Notes: generated by a model not told the origin, from the letters alone. A stretch of DNA of 32,581 nucleotides from Brevibacillus migulae (GCF_004521915.1 NZ_SDKD01000035.1:1-32581), one strand, 5' to 3'; shown: positions 1-7,673, counted from the stretch's first letter. Program-made: numbers and translations.

Positions 1-64
1 ACCGGCGCTCGTGGGTCAAATTAATTCCGGCGTTGACATCTCCAGACATTCTGAAACCGACATC

Positions 65-801
65 TTAATTCATGAAAATATCATAAAGCCAGAACAAAGG
101 TAATATTGGAAATGGTGAACTAAAGTGCTTCACACACCACTGGGTAGCCTCATCACATGGATCCACTATCTGATTAATGCCATCAATTTTTGATAAACTT
201 CTTCTGCATCACACTTGTTTTTAGAATTTTGAAGAAGATTTTCCAAGAAATCTTCGATGAAATTTTTGATAGTTGATTCAAATATGCCAAGTGGTACGTA
301 CTCAATTCCAGTTGGATTAATAAATGAAATACCTTCCGAAGAGTAAGTTGATTCATTATTCCAAGCAATTTCTATATTATCGTTAACCCTTCTGAAAAAT
401 ACATCAGGCAAAAACGAACCTGCTTTATTTGAAAACCAGGAGTGTTTAAACTCCCATTCTTGCTTTGTATCGAACCATGCATCAAACTCATCATCGTTGT
501 CTGATTCAAACAACAGACAATTATCCAAAAGTTCAAGAGAGTGTTGTCCCTTAACGGGGAGGGGAAATGGTTCTTCACTCAAAATATACTTTAGATTCTC
601 GCTAAACCATTCGACAATGTATATCAAATTCCATTGATAGGCAGTTTCGCTATCCACTCTTGTATATCGACAGACGTCTATCCCACGAACAGATAATTCA
701 AACTTCCCCCATGTTTCACCAGTCAAATTGGTTTCATTAAAAGGATTAACTTCAAACTCATATTGAATAGCAAATGTGTTCTTATCTCCAAACGTCCTCA
801 G
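65..801 (-). pseudogene. Imm42-like immunity protein gene, frameshifted near its 3' end
   Basis: Probable immunity protein of a polymorphic toxin cassette. The longest ATG/GTG/TTG-started frame begins with TTG at 726, but the frame stays open upstream and reads RTFGDKNTFAIQYEFEV, which looks like a genuine N-terminus. No ATG, GTG or TTG exists there; a CTG at 799-801 sits 7 nt after AGGTG (811-815), and ATT at 802-804 is the alternative. At the other end the frame stops at 166, but adding one A to the A5 run (T5 on plus, 187-191) gives YQKIDGINQIVDPCDEATQW and runs on to a TAA at 65-67, ending LPLFWLYDIFMN. The gene therefore seems to carry a 1-base deletion costing about 35 residues. The upstream toxin fragment's stop (804-806) abuts the start, implying translational coupling. 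Assignment to Imm42 is from memory of the family's FxIxxEl and W-G-F patterns and is tentative; a sequencing error in the homopolymer is possible. Confidence 0.6.
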
Positions 802-803
802 AA

Positions 804-935
804 TTAAGCACCTCGGTTGTTTTTTAACAGTTTATTGTATTCCACCTTCGTAATCTTACCATCTTTAAGCAACTGTCTTAAAACATCAGCAGGAACTTCT
901 TTGGCAGGATTCGTAACTTCATATGAATGGGAATT
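804..935 (-). pseudogene. Orphan C-terminal tail of a polymorphic toxin
   Basis: An open frame with no start codon reads YEVTNPAKEVPADVLRQLL then KDGKITKVEYNKLLKNNRGA and stops at 804-806. The upstream end is closed by an in-frame stop at 936-938, where IS-related sequence begins. A charged, helical C-terminal tail directly before, and coupled to, an immunity-like gene is what remains when a toxin gene is cut by an insertion or replaced by cassette exchange. The toxic activity cannot be identified from 40 residues. Similar short tails are common at the extreme C-termini of nuclease and deaminase toxins of Bacillota (recalled, not searched). The alternative is a very small independent gene, which the lack of a start argues against. 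Confidence 0.5.
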
Positions 936-974
936 TCACCCGTCCCCTATGTGGTAAAGCTAAATCCCGCTAAA

Positions 975-1013
975 AGAATGGTGGCAGTCCAATTTTCCAA
1001 CTACCACCGTTCT
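975..1013 (-). terminator. Hairpin 3' of the IS110 transposase remnant
   Basis: Arms 975-984 and 1004-1013 match at 9 of 10 positions, and an inner AGT/ACT pair (986-988 / 1000-1002) extends the stem around an A+T-rich loop. On the minus strand the 3' arm runs into CTTTTAG, so it could end the transposase transcript. Because it lies in the non-coding flank of an IS110-family element, it could instead be part of the structured RNA such elements encode. The weak U tract leaves this open. Confidence 0.35.
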
Positions 1014-1017
1014 ATCA

Positions 1018-1722
1018 TTAGGCGACTTGTTCAGAGAGGGGCGGGGCGTTGTACGGTGTCTTGCTCTTCATCATGCCGTATATGATGTTGACTAGCCGCC
1101 GCATGATGCAGACTAACGCCTGACCTTTCGTTTTGCCTTCTTCTTGCTTTCATTCATAGTAAGCTAGGAAAGCAGGGTTGCGGGGGAGCTTGCTTCCTTT
1201 GGAGACTTGAACTTGCTGGACAGCAAGGTTATAGAAGATGCCATGCAAGGTGCGGTTGCCTTGCTTGCTCTTCTGTTTCTTGCCCTTCCCGCCCGAACTG
1301 AACTTTACAGGAGCAATGCCTGCAAAACGAGCCAGCTTGTCAGGACAGGAAAAACGGTGAATGTCTCCGATCTCAGCCACTAGAGCCGATGCCGTAACAA
1401 GGTCGATGCATGGAATGGCCTCTAGCTGAAAGCCCAGTTGCTTCATCATGCGGCTAAGCTGGTCTTCTACCTTTTGAACTTCTTCCTTTTTAAAGAGGAT
1501 GTCTTGAACATGACTTTGAATCAGAAAATCTCTGGATTCTTGGTAATCTCGCTTCATCTCACCATCTGCCGCCACCCATGCCATGATTTCCTCCGCTTTC
1601 TTAGTCGAACAGGTGTTATGGCTCGATTTCAGCAGCATCTTCCACAAATCCTCCAAACTCACACCTTTCAGATGATGCGGGGCGGGGTAGCTAACCTCTA
1701 GCTCCCCCCTCCCCGCCCCCAT
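1018..1722 (-). mobile_element. IS110-family transposase remnant, N-terminally truncated with in-frame stop
   Basis: The frame encodes the C-terminal part of an IS110-family DEDD recombinase: IPCIDLVTASALVAEIGDI followed by the FAGIAPVKFSSGGKGK region, the hallmark of the Transposase_20 domain carrying the serine. The roughly 160-residue N-terminal RuvC-like DEDD domain is absent: upstream of 1722 the frame closes at a TAA within three codons. The frame also meets TGA at 1150-1152 (after AFLAYYE), yet continues in the same frame with KQEEGKTKGQALVCIMRRLV and ends at TAA 1018-1020 after APPLSEQVA, a typical family tail. Two independent lesions make it a dead element. It separates the intact EndoU cassette from the broken toxin tail, so it probably marks the insertion or recombination that damaged that tail. 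IS ends could not be defined, as expected for a family without terminal inverted repeats. Confidence 0.8.
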
Positions 1723-1745
1723 TTTTTATATCCCAACGAAACAGC

Positions 1746-1773
1746 AAAAAGAAACCCCGCACAACGGCAGGGG
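1746..1773 (-). terminator. Terminator of the EndoU toxin-immunity operon
   Basis: On the minus strand a CCCC(T)GC / GCGGGG stem (1768-1773 with 1755-1760) encloses a short loop and is followed by TTTCTTTTT. It lies about 85 nt beyond the immunity gene stop. Confidence 0.65.
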
Positions 1774-1858
1774 ATGGAATCGGAGTAGCCATATAAGCGA
1801 TATCTCAAGGGAAAGGTTTCGTAGTTGCTACTTCCCAATACAAGAATTGCTACACAAA

Positions 1859-2161
1859 CTAACCCATGTAATCTTCAGCGATTTGTATATGACTCTTAAG
1901 CTCTAAATCTGGGTATCTTTTATCTAGTTGATATAGTAACTCTATATACTTTTTACTTTGTAGATTATAAGCAACATCTTCAAACACTTCACTAAGGAAT
2001 GCAAGTTCAGTCTTAGAACATTCTTTCAGAAAACCTAATGTTAAATCTTCATTCTCACTAAGTAAATTAATTAATTCAGTCCATTTTTGTTTAATTCTAG
2101 GATCATTTTCGTCAAGTAAGGCTCTTGCTCCCAAAACCGCTCGTACTTTTTCATTAAACAT
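1859..2161 (-). CDS. Putative immunity protein for the EndoU toxin
   Basis: A 100-residue, acidic, all-helical-looking protein with no signal peptide or membrane segment. It follows the EndoU toxin gene after 24 nt and has its own strong ribosome binding site (GGAGGG, about 10 nt before the ATG). A small acidic protein placed immediately 3' of a nuclease toxin is the standard immunity position, and being cytoplasmic fits neutralisation of an RNase in the cell. I do not recognise a named immunity family, so the function rests on position and size. Repeated Leu/Glu/Lys patterning (for example KTELAFLSEVFEDV, KKYIELLYQLDKRY) suggests three or four helices. A terminator follows, making toxin and immunity a two-gene unit. 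Confidence 0.65.
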   Translation of the reverse strand: MFNEKVRAVLGARALLDENDPRIKQKWTELINLLSENEDLTLGFLKECSKTELAFLSEVFEDVAYNLQSKKYIELLYQLDKRYPDLELKSHIQIAEDYMG

Positions 2162-2185
2162 AGTACTCGTAACCCTCCAACAAAA

Positions 2186-4378
2186 TTATGGTTGCATCAT
2201 ATTGTCGGGGAAAATCGTCCCAATTTCCCCATTAGTTTTAATTACTCCAACTCTGACACCTTTATATTCACCAAATATAGTTACCCCATCCGCCACATTC
2301 ACATGGTTAGGCATATTGGCAACATATTCACCAGCCTTACTAATATCCTCTTTTGTCCATGTTTCGGGAAACCAAGCCTGACCAGTTCCAGTTCTTTTTC
2401 CTTTTGATTTGTGCCCTGGAACATTGCCTACCCTAACTCCGTTAGGATACGTCAGCTCAATATTGTACTCAATCCCATTTTTCTCAAGGAAAGCGATATT
2501 ATCTTGTCCGTGGCCTCCCCCACTCATTTTTGATATTTCACCAGTCTTTGGATTTCTAGTAAAGTCCCCTAAGTTCGCATGGTCCAATGCTTCATTACTA
2601 ACTTTGAGAGGATTAACTTTAGGCGTCCCCTCATGCCCCTTCCCTCCAGAACCCCCATGTGTTGAAGACTGCCAATAGTTATCCGGCATCCAATTCCTCG
2701 GAATATTCCATTTCCCTCCCCCCATCTCAATCTGGAGCATGGGGGGAAAAAGCTTTCTTGTAAGGTGCTGGACGCCCTCACGCAAATTATCCAGAACCAA
2801 ATCCATGATTCTTTTAGCAGGCAGCCGATCCAGCAAGAAGCTAATCGTGATTGCCGCAGCTAAACCAGTTGCCTCGCTTGGGGTTAGAGTAAAAAACTGC
2901 TTCTTCCATTCTTCAAACGAAGCCTTTGGATTTTCGATAAAGTGAACAATGGGATCCGGATTATCGAGAATGTCTTTGATCGTCAGCGCAGCTCCCAAAG
3001 CACCGATGCTGCCTGCAAGAAAACCGCCCCCAGTTAGAACGGTTAACAATCCGCCAAGTACGACCGTCGTTACAATCATGGCACCTTTTTCAAGCGTAGA
3101 CAAGTCATTCCACCAGGCGGAAAGATCCTTAAGCAAGCCGGCAAAATATGCTTGATCCCCTATGCCCATGAACAGGGAAACCTGCTCTACCCCTATCAGA
3201 AAAATCGCGATGCAAACAAAAACGCTGGCGAGAAAAGAGAACCGAGGAACGATCCATTTTGTCAGATCGTTCACATGCTTTTCATCAACAACTCTACACA
3301 AAGCATATCCCAATTGCCGTCTTTCGCGTAAAAAGGCTAACGTGTGGAAAAATGCACCTGCGCCTTTCCAAAGGGATTGCAATAACAGCAACAATTCGGA
3401 AACGGGGTCAATCACCACTTCTCGGTGCAACAGCGGTAGATTCTGCCTCTGCTTGTTAAGAAGCCAATAATCCCGGCAAACCGCTACTACGATGCATACG
3501 ATAAAAAAGTACCGATAAAAATGTCCGTTGCCCAGCAGATCATAGATAATCCCTACTGTCCAGTGCAAGTCATTATCGTTAAAGGAACTATGGTCAAACA
3601 ATGCCCAGCAAAATAGGAAGAGGGGGATCACATACGCCTTTCTCCCCCATTTTGCTTGCAGCGATACCGCGAATCCGATGCCAAGTGCAATAAACCCAGT
3701 CCAGACATGGTGCCCCGGCGCAAACTGATTTCCATATTCGTATGCTCCCGGGAATAGGAGATCCCATCTCCATTCGTATTCGTCTCCAAATGCTCTGTTG
3801 ATGAGGGTATCGATACTTAGATGGACATCAGCTGTCCAGCGTCGAACCATTTCTTCGATAAACTCAAAGCCTGTTCCGCTCGCAGCTCCAATGAGCATAT
3901 AGTCACAAATCCCATAAGACCTGCTCCTGCGTGAAAACAGGCAAAGGAAACCCAACGGAATCAGTTTACACACTTCTTCCACAAAAGGACCGAAATAAAC
4001 AGTGCTCCATTCGTCACGAATCGTTCCGTCCGGGCGTTCGTCTAGCAGTGCATGCGTCCCCCATACGACTCCAGCCGTCAAAGGTCCAATGACCCATGCT
4101 CCCACAGTAAAGACACGTATAAACTCCGCCCAGGAGAGCGTCTTGCTTCTGGATAGGATCCAAAACTGCCACAGCGCATACAGGCATAGCAGCAGCTGAA
4201 ACAGACCTTTTCGAGTCTCCGGGACAAACATCCACGACAGAATCGCCAACAGAAGCAGACTCCATGACAAAAAGGCATAGATTCTCTTTCCCAAAGCGAC
4301 TATTCGCGGATGGTTTTGCACCCATCCTCCAAAACCACTCTGGATTTTTTCAGTAAATCGGAAGCATGCTTCTCTCAT
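2186..4378 (-). CDS. PrsW-type membrane peptidase domain fused to an EndoU nuclease toxin
   Basis: A 730-residue polymorphic toxin. Residues about 35-300 form a multi-pass membrane domain with the PrsW signature: EEVCK at 134-138 (EExxK), FEFIE at 171-175 (FxxxE), HH at 223-224 and HSSFN at 263-267. A second hydrophobic region (about 380-470) includes a Gly/Ala-rich stretch (VLGGLLTVLTGGGFLAG) like segments preceding toxin domains. Residues about 597-730 are an EndoU-type RNase domain: DHANLGDF, SGGGHGQDN (His623), YPNGVRVGNVPGHK, TGTGQAWFPETW and the terminal GEIGTIFPDN. EndoU enzymes cut RNA through a His/His/Lys centre. A Gly/Ser/His-rich linker (571-583) joins the parts. The domain order suggests the peptidase anchors, processes or releases the nuclease; this is inference. 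The immunity candidate follows 24 nt downstream. The ATG start has AAAGGTG 11 nt upstream, inside one arm of an inverted repeat. Confidence 0.85.
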   Translation of the reverse strand: MREACFRFTEKIQSGFGGWVQNHPRIVALGKRIYAFLSWSLLLLAILSWMFVPETRKGLFQLLLCLYALWQFWILSRSKTLSWAEFIRVFTVGAWVIGPLTAGVVWGTHALLDERPDGTIRDEWSTVYFGPFVEEVCKLIPLGFLCLFSRRSRSYGICDYMLIGAASGTGFEFIEEMVRRWTADVHLSIDTLINRAFGDEYEWRWDLLFPGAYEYGNQFAPGHHVWTGFIALGIGFAVSLQAKWGRKAYVIPLFLFCWALFDHSSFNDNDLHWTVGIIYDLLGNGHFYRYFFIVCIVVAVCRDYWLLNKQRQNLPLLHREVVIDPVSELLLLLQSLWKGAGAFFHTLAFLRERRQLGYALCRVVDEKHVNDLTKWIVPRFSFLASVFVCIAIFLIGVEQVSLFMGIGDQAYFAGLLKDLSAWWNDLSTLEKGAMIVTTVVLGGLLTVLTGGGFLAGSIGALGAALTIKDILDNPDPIVHFIENPKASFEEWKKQFFTLTPSEATGLAAAITISFLLDRLPAKRIMDLVLDNLREGVQHLTRKLFPPMLQIEMGGGKWNIPRNWMPDNYWQSSTHGGSGGKGHEGTPKVNPLKVSNEALDHANLGDFTRNPKTGEISKMSGGGHGQDNIAFLEKNGIEYNIELTYPNGVRVGNVPGHKSKGKRTGTGQAWFPETWTKEDISKAGEYVANMPNHVNVADGVTIFGEYKGVRVGVIKTNGEIGTIFPDNMMQP

Positions 4379-4389
4379 CTGAGCGCATT

Positions 4390-4432
4390 CACCTTTATCT
4401 AAAAAATGAAATATTTACCAATCATAAAGGTG
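4390..4432. repeat. Inverted repeat containing the toxin ribosome binding site
   Basis: Perfect 9-bp arms CACCTTTAT (4390-4398) and ATAAAGGTG (4424-4432) lie 25 nt apart just upstream of the toxin start. On the minus strand the proximal arm is the AAAGGTG Shine-Dalgarno sequence, and the distal arm overlaps the candidate -10 box. It could act as an operator, or as an RNA hairpin hiding the ribosome binding site if transcription starts further upstream. Confidence 0.5.
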
Positions 4433-4449
4433 TAACCAGCATGCAACAA
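4421..4449 (-). promoter_or_regulatory. Candidate promoter of the toxin-immunity operon
   Basis: On the minus strand TTGTTG (4444-4449) and TATGAT (4421-4426) are 17 bp apart. The -35 is poor and the -10 good. The rest of the 361-nt gap 4379-4739 holds nothing coding that I would defend. Confidence 0.35.
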
Positions 4450-4636
4450 GAGAAGGGAGATTCATTTTGTCATAGGAAAAAGGATACAACCCCATGGAAA
4501 CAACGAGTGCCTCCTTCAAATGAAACTCTGTATGAAGCACGTTTGTTTACTTAATAATTATTATGTTACCTATTGATTTTACGCAATTCTGGTAATACCC
4601 TATCCACATTTGACAAGTGCTAGGAGACATGCGAAA

Positions 4637-4659
4637 GGCTGCCGATTCTGCTGGCAGCC
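4637..4659 (-). terminator. Weak terminator-like hairpin after the UvrA-like gene
   Basis: Perfect 7-bp arms GGCTGCC (4637-4643) and GGCAGCC (4653-4659). On the minus strand the stem is followed only by TTTCG, so termination may be inefficient. It lies 80 nt beyond the stop of the UvrA-like gene and is the only hairpin seen there. Confidence 0.35.
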
Positions 4660-4739
4660 CTGGTTGAGCATACGTTTACTACCCTTTGAAATGTTCTCCT
4701 AATCCTGCCAAAGAATTGCGAATACCATAGAGGCATGCA

Positions 4740-6995
4740 TTACATCAAGTATCTTCCCGTGATCGACCGCTCCGCGTGGATGATCTGCGCCGGTGTGCCC
4801 TCGAACACTACCTGGCCGCCCTTGCTCCCTCCGTCCGGTCCCATATCGATGATCCAATCCGCTTGGCTGATCACATCGAGGTTGTGCTCGATGACAATCA
4901 CCGTATTGCCAGCATCCACGAGGCGGTTCATGATTCCCAGAAGGTGGCCGATATCTGACATATGCAGTCCGGTCGTCGGCTCGTCCATCACGTAGATGCT
5001 GCCCTTCTTATGCAGTTCGCTCGCCAGCTTGATACGCTGGCATTCCCCTCCCGAGAGCGTGCTGAGCGGCTGGCCGAGTGTAAGATAGTTTAGCCCCACA
5101 TCACTCATCGCCTGAAGCTTGCGCACTACCTCTTTTACCTGAAAAAACTCCAATGCCTGCTCCACTGTCATCTCCAGCACGTCTGCAATTGACTTGCCGT
5201 TTAGCTTGTACGCCAGCACCTCTTCCTTGAACCTTCTCCCACCGCATACTTCGCACGGCAGCTTCACACTGTCGAGGAATGCAAGGTCTGTATATACAAC
5301 TCCCAGCCCTTGGCAGTTCTCGCAAGCGCCCTTGGAGTTAAAGCTGAACAAGCTTTGGCTGACCTTGTTCGCGGAAGCAAACGCTTTGCGCACATCATCC
5401 ATAATGCCCGTGTATGTCGCGGGATTCGAGCGTGTTGACACTCCTACCGCCGATTGGTCGATGACGATCGCATCCGGATGCTGGGTGAGGAATACCTCGT
5501 TAATCAGCGTGCTCTTCCCCGATCCGGCGACACCTGTAACGACTGTCAGCACGCCGGTTGGAATATCTACACTCACATTCCTCAGGTTGTGCAGCGTGGC
5601 ATCCTTGATAGACAGTTTGCCGGACGGCTGCCGGCAAGCTTGCTTCAGCTGGAGCGGCCGCTTCATATGTGTGCCTGTCAGCGTACCGGACTCCAGCAGG
5701 CCTTGGAAGCTTCCTTCATACATGATGGTACCGCCGCGGCTGCCAGCGTGAGGCCCGACGTCGACGATATGATCCGCCACTTTGATCACATCGGGATCAT
5801 GCTCGACAACAATCACGGTATTGCCCTTGTTGCGCAGCTTCTGCAGCAATTCATTTAACCGGTGTACATCACGGGGGTGCAAGCCAACGCTGGGCTCATC
5901 GAAAATGTAAGTGACATCCACCAGACTGCCGCTCAGGTGCTTCACCATCTTGACGCGCTGGGATTCACCGCCAGACAATGTATCCGTCTCACGGTCCAGC
6001 GTCAAGTAATCAAGTCCGATATCCACCAGATGCTGCAGCCGCTCCGTCAGCGACTTGACGATCGGCGCAGCTACCCGATCGTCAATCTCTCGAATAACAC
6101 CGATGAGTTGTCCGACCTCCATGGCGGACATCTCCGCAATGCCCCGTCCATTGATCCTGCAGTTGAGCGCGGCCTGACTGAGTCTCGCGCCGCGGCAGCT
6201 GGAGCAGGGTCCCTCGGAGATATAAGGCGCAACAGCTTTTTGTGTGCGCTCGGACTTCGTCTTCACATCCTGCTTGATGTACTTGTTGGTGAACTTCTCG
6301 ATGACGCCTTCCACGGTAATATTCATTGCCTTCCCAGCGAAATCCATCTCCACTTTCCTTGCCTTTGCGTACAGCAGTTGCTCCAGCTCTTCATCCGAAT
6401 AATCGCTCAGCTTCTTGTCGAGATCGAAGGCCCCCGACTGCACGATCATATTCCACTCCCAGCTGTCCACCTTATAGTCCGGCAGCAGGATTGCCCCTTC
6501 CTTCAACGACTTTGACATGTCCAGCGCCTTGCTCATGTCGACGCCCAGCTTGCGTCCGATGCCGTTGCACTCTGGACACATGCCTTGCGGGTCGTTAAAC
6601 GAGAACATGTTCGCTTGTCCGACATAGGGCTGACCCACTCGGGAGAAGAGGAGGCGGAGAAGGGGAGAGATATCGGTAATCGTGCCCATGGTGGAATGGG
6701 AACCGCCGCCGAGCCGCTTCTGATCGACTATTACAGCCATGCTCAGGTTCTCGATCGCGTCCGCATCCGGTTGGGGAATACGCGGGAGAAAGGTGCGTAC
6801 GAACATACTGAAGTTTTCGTTCAGCAGACGCTGGGATTCGGCAGCGATCGTATCAAAAACGATCGATGACTTGCCGGATCCGGATACCCCGGTGAAAATC
6901 GTGATCTTCCGCTTGGGAATGCGCAAGGATACGTTTTTGAGATTATTTTCCCTCGCACCCGAGATGACGATATACTCCTGATTCGACTCGCTCAT
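4740..6995 (-). CDS. UvrA-like ABC ATPase lacking the UvrB-binding region
   Basis: A 751-residue cytoplasmic protein with UvrA architecture: two ABC ATPase halves with Walker A motifs GVSGSGKSS and GVAGSGKST, signatures LSGGESQR and LSGGECQR, and Walker B/D-loop YIFDEPSVGLHPRD and YVMDEPTTGLH. Two zinc-type cysteine clusters are visible, CPECNGIG and CENC...CEVC. Canonical UvrA is about 940 residues and has, after LRLLFARIG, a first zinc finger and UvrB-binding domain; here LLRLLFSRVGQPYVG runs straight into the later region, so that segment is missing. Such short paralogues are linked in the literature to drug tolerance and DNA protection (for example DrrC-like proteins), rather than classical excision repair; the exact role is unknown. 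A longer frame begins at a GTG (7037), but the ATG at 6995 has GGAAGGGTGG 5 nt upstream and is preferred. It appears monocistronic. Confidence 0.85.
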   Translation of the reverse strand: MSESNQEYIVISGARENNLKNVSLRIPKRKITIFTGVSGSGKSSIVFDTIAAESQRLLNENFSMFVRTFLPRIPQPDADAIENLSMAVIVDQKRLGGGSHSTMGTITDISPLLRLLFSRVGQPYVGQANMFSFNDPQGMCPECNGIGRKLGVDMSKALDMSKSLKEGAILLPDYKVDSWEWNMIVQSGAFDLDKKLSDYSDEELEQLLYAKARKVEMDFAGKAMNITVEGVIEKFTNKYIKQDVKTKSERTQKAVAPYISEGPCSSCRGARLSQAALNCRINGRGIAEMSAMEVGQLIGVIREIDDRVAAPIVKSLTERLQHLVDIGLDYLTLDRETDTLSGGESQRVKMVKHLSGSLVDVTYIFDEPSVGLHPRDVHRLNELLQKLRNKGNTVIVVEHDPDVIKVADHIVDVGPHAGSRGGTIMYEGSFQGLLESGTLTGTHMKRPLQLKQACRQPSGKLSIKDATLHNLRNVSVDIPTGVLTVVTGVAGSGKSTLINEVFLTQHPDAIVIDQSAVGVSTRSNPATYTGIMDDVRKAFASANKVSQSLFSFNSKGACENCQGLGVVYTDLAFLDSVKLPCEVCGGRRFKEEVLAYKLNGKSIADVLEMTVEQALEFFQVKEVVRKLQAMSDVGLNYLTLGQPLSTLSGGECQRIKLASELHKKGSIYVMDEPTTGLHMSDIGHLLGIMNRLVDAGNTVIVIEHNLDVISQADWIIDMGPDGGSKGGQVVFEGTPAQIIHAERSITGRYLM

Positions 6996-7134
6996 GCTTA
7001 CCACCCTTCCCATAGTGTTCATTCTATTTATATCCACCTAGTACGGTATATCGTGTCCGGCAGCCCCAATTTGCACCAGCTATTGTTCATGCCAGGGAGG
7101 TGATGCGACTTGTAAGATTATCCGAAGCAGTCAT

Positions 7135-7165
7135 AAACCGGCTGCAGACGAAATGCAGCCGGTTT
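7135..7165 (-). terminator. Strong hairpin downstream of the SRPBCC gene
   Basis: Perfect 12-bp arms AAACCGGCTGCA (7135-7146) and TGCAGCCGGTTT (7154-7165) with a 7-nt loop. Short U tracts on both strands (TTTCTAT on plus, TTTATGA on minus) allow termination of the ArsR/SRPBCC transcript. Transcripts from the right are thereby insulated from the UvrA-like gene. Confidence 0.55.
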
Positions 7166-7253
7166 CTATAGATTAGATTCGGGTCAAGAAGGGTTCAACG
7201 ATGGTACATAATCATGTAGTATTGGGCAAGGACATTATTTGTCCCCAACGCAG

Positions 7254-7673
7254 TTATTGTCCCAAGACCTTTTCAAGCTCGCCGCACCATTTACTCCAGC
7301 CATACTTCGCTCCATGGAGTGCTTGTTCATTAGAGATGCCGGTTTGTTCGAGATGTAGGTTAACCTTACCATTCCCTAGATCCTGCAGCGTCCAGGTGAC
7401 CGTGTGCTTCTCTCCGCTGGCCCAAGTATAGGACAACCGGGTTGGTTCCTCCACGATCAGCACTTCGCCTTCAATAATCCCATTCCAATATTCGGTCGGC
7501 TGCGTGCGAAACTGAAAACGGTGACCTACGACGGGCTTAAAATCATTCTCCATCGCCTGACCGGTGTGGATGTTGGCCACCCACTTGGCAAGCTTGCTTG
7601 AATCGGTTAAGGCGGACCAAAGCTTCTCGATCGATGTCGTGAACTGAAAATCCATCGATAATGTCAAACTCAT
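7254..7673 (-). CDS. SRPBCC/AHSA1-family protein
   Basis: A 139-residue START-like (SRPBCC) protein of the activator-of-Hsp90-homology type. The typical opening FQFTTSIEKLWSALTDSSKL is followed by a WVANIHTGQAM segment, a GEVLIVEEPTRLSYTW strand and the C-terminal helix HGAKYGWSKWCGELEKVLGQ. These form a hydrophobic-pocket fold binding small lipophilic ligands; the ligand is unknown. The start ATG overlaps the ArsR stop by 4 nt (ATGA), so the two are translationally coupled. ArsR-SRPBCC pairs are widespread in Bacillota; a plausible reading is that the regulator senses the same compound that the SRPBCC protein binds, but nothing in the sequence proves this. Confidence 0.85.
   Translation of the reverse strand: MSLTLSMDFQFTTSIEKLWSALTDSSKLAKWVANIHTGQAMENDFKPVVGHRFQFRTQPTEYWNGIIEGEVLIVEEPTRLSYTWASGEKHTVTWTLQDLGNGKVNLHLEQTGISNEQALHGAKYGWSKWCGELEKVLGQ

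Noticed and set aside
2..103. Plus-strand open stretch at the left edge reading ALVGQINSGVDISRHSETDI, and the antisense frame reading DVGFRMSGDVNAGINLTHER
   Set aside because: Both look protein-like but are in exact codon register with one another, so one is a shadow. The edge cuts off the start and there is no third line of evidence; the frameshifted immunity gene also overlaps 65-103.
4366..4554. Plus-strand ORF between the toxin and UvrA-like genes, with an AAAGGTG-preceded ATG at 4441
   Set aside because: The encoded peptide has no family features, and the AAAGGTG is one arm of the inverted repeat, so the apparent ribosome binding site is explained otherwise.
7103..7173. Short plus-strand ORF MRLVRLSEAVINRL after GGGAGGTG
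   Set aside because: The ATG is only 2 nt from the Shine-Dalgarno sequence, and the ORF runs through the 7135-7165 terminator hairpin.
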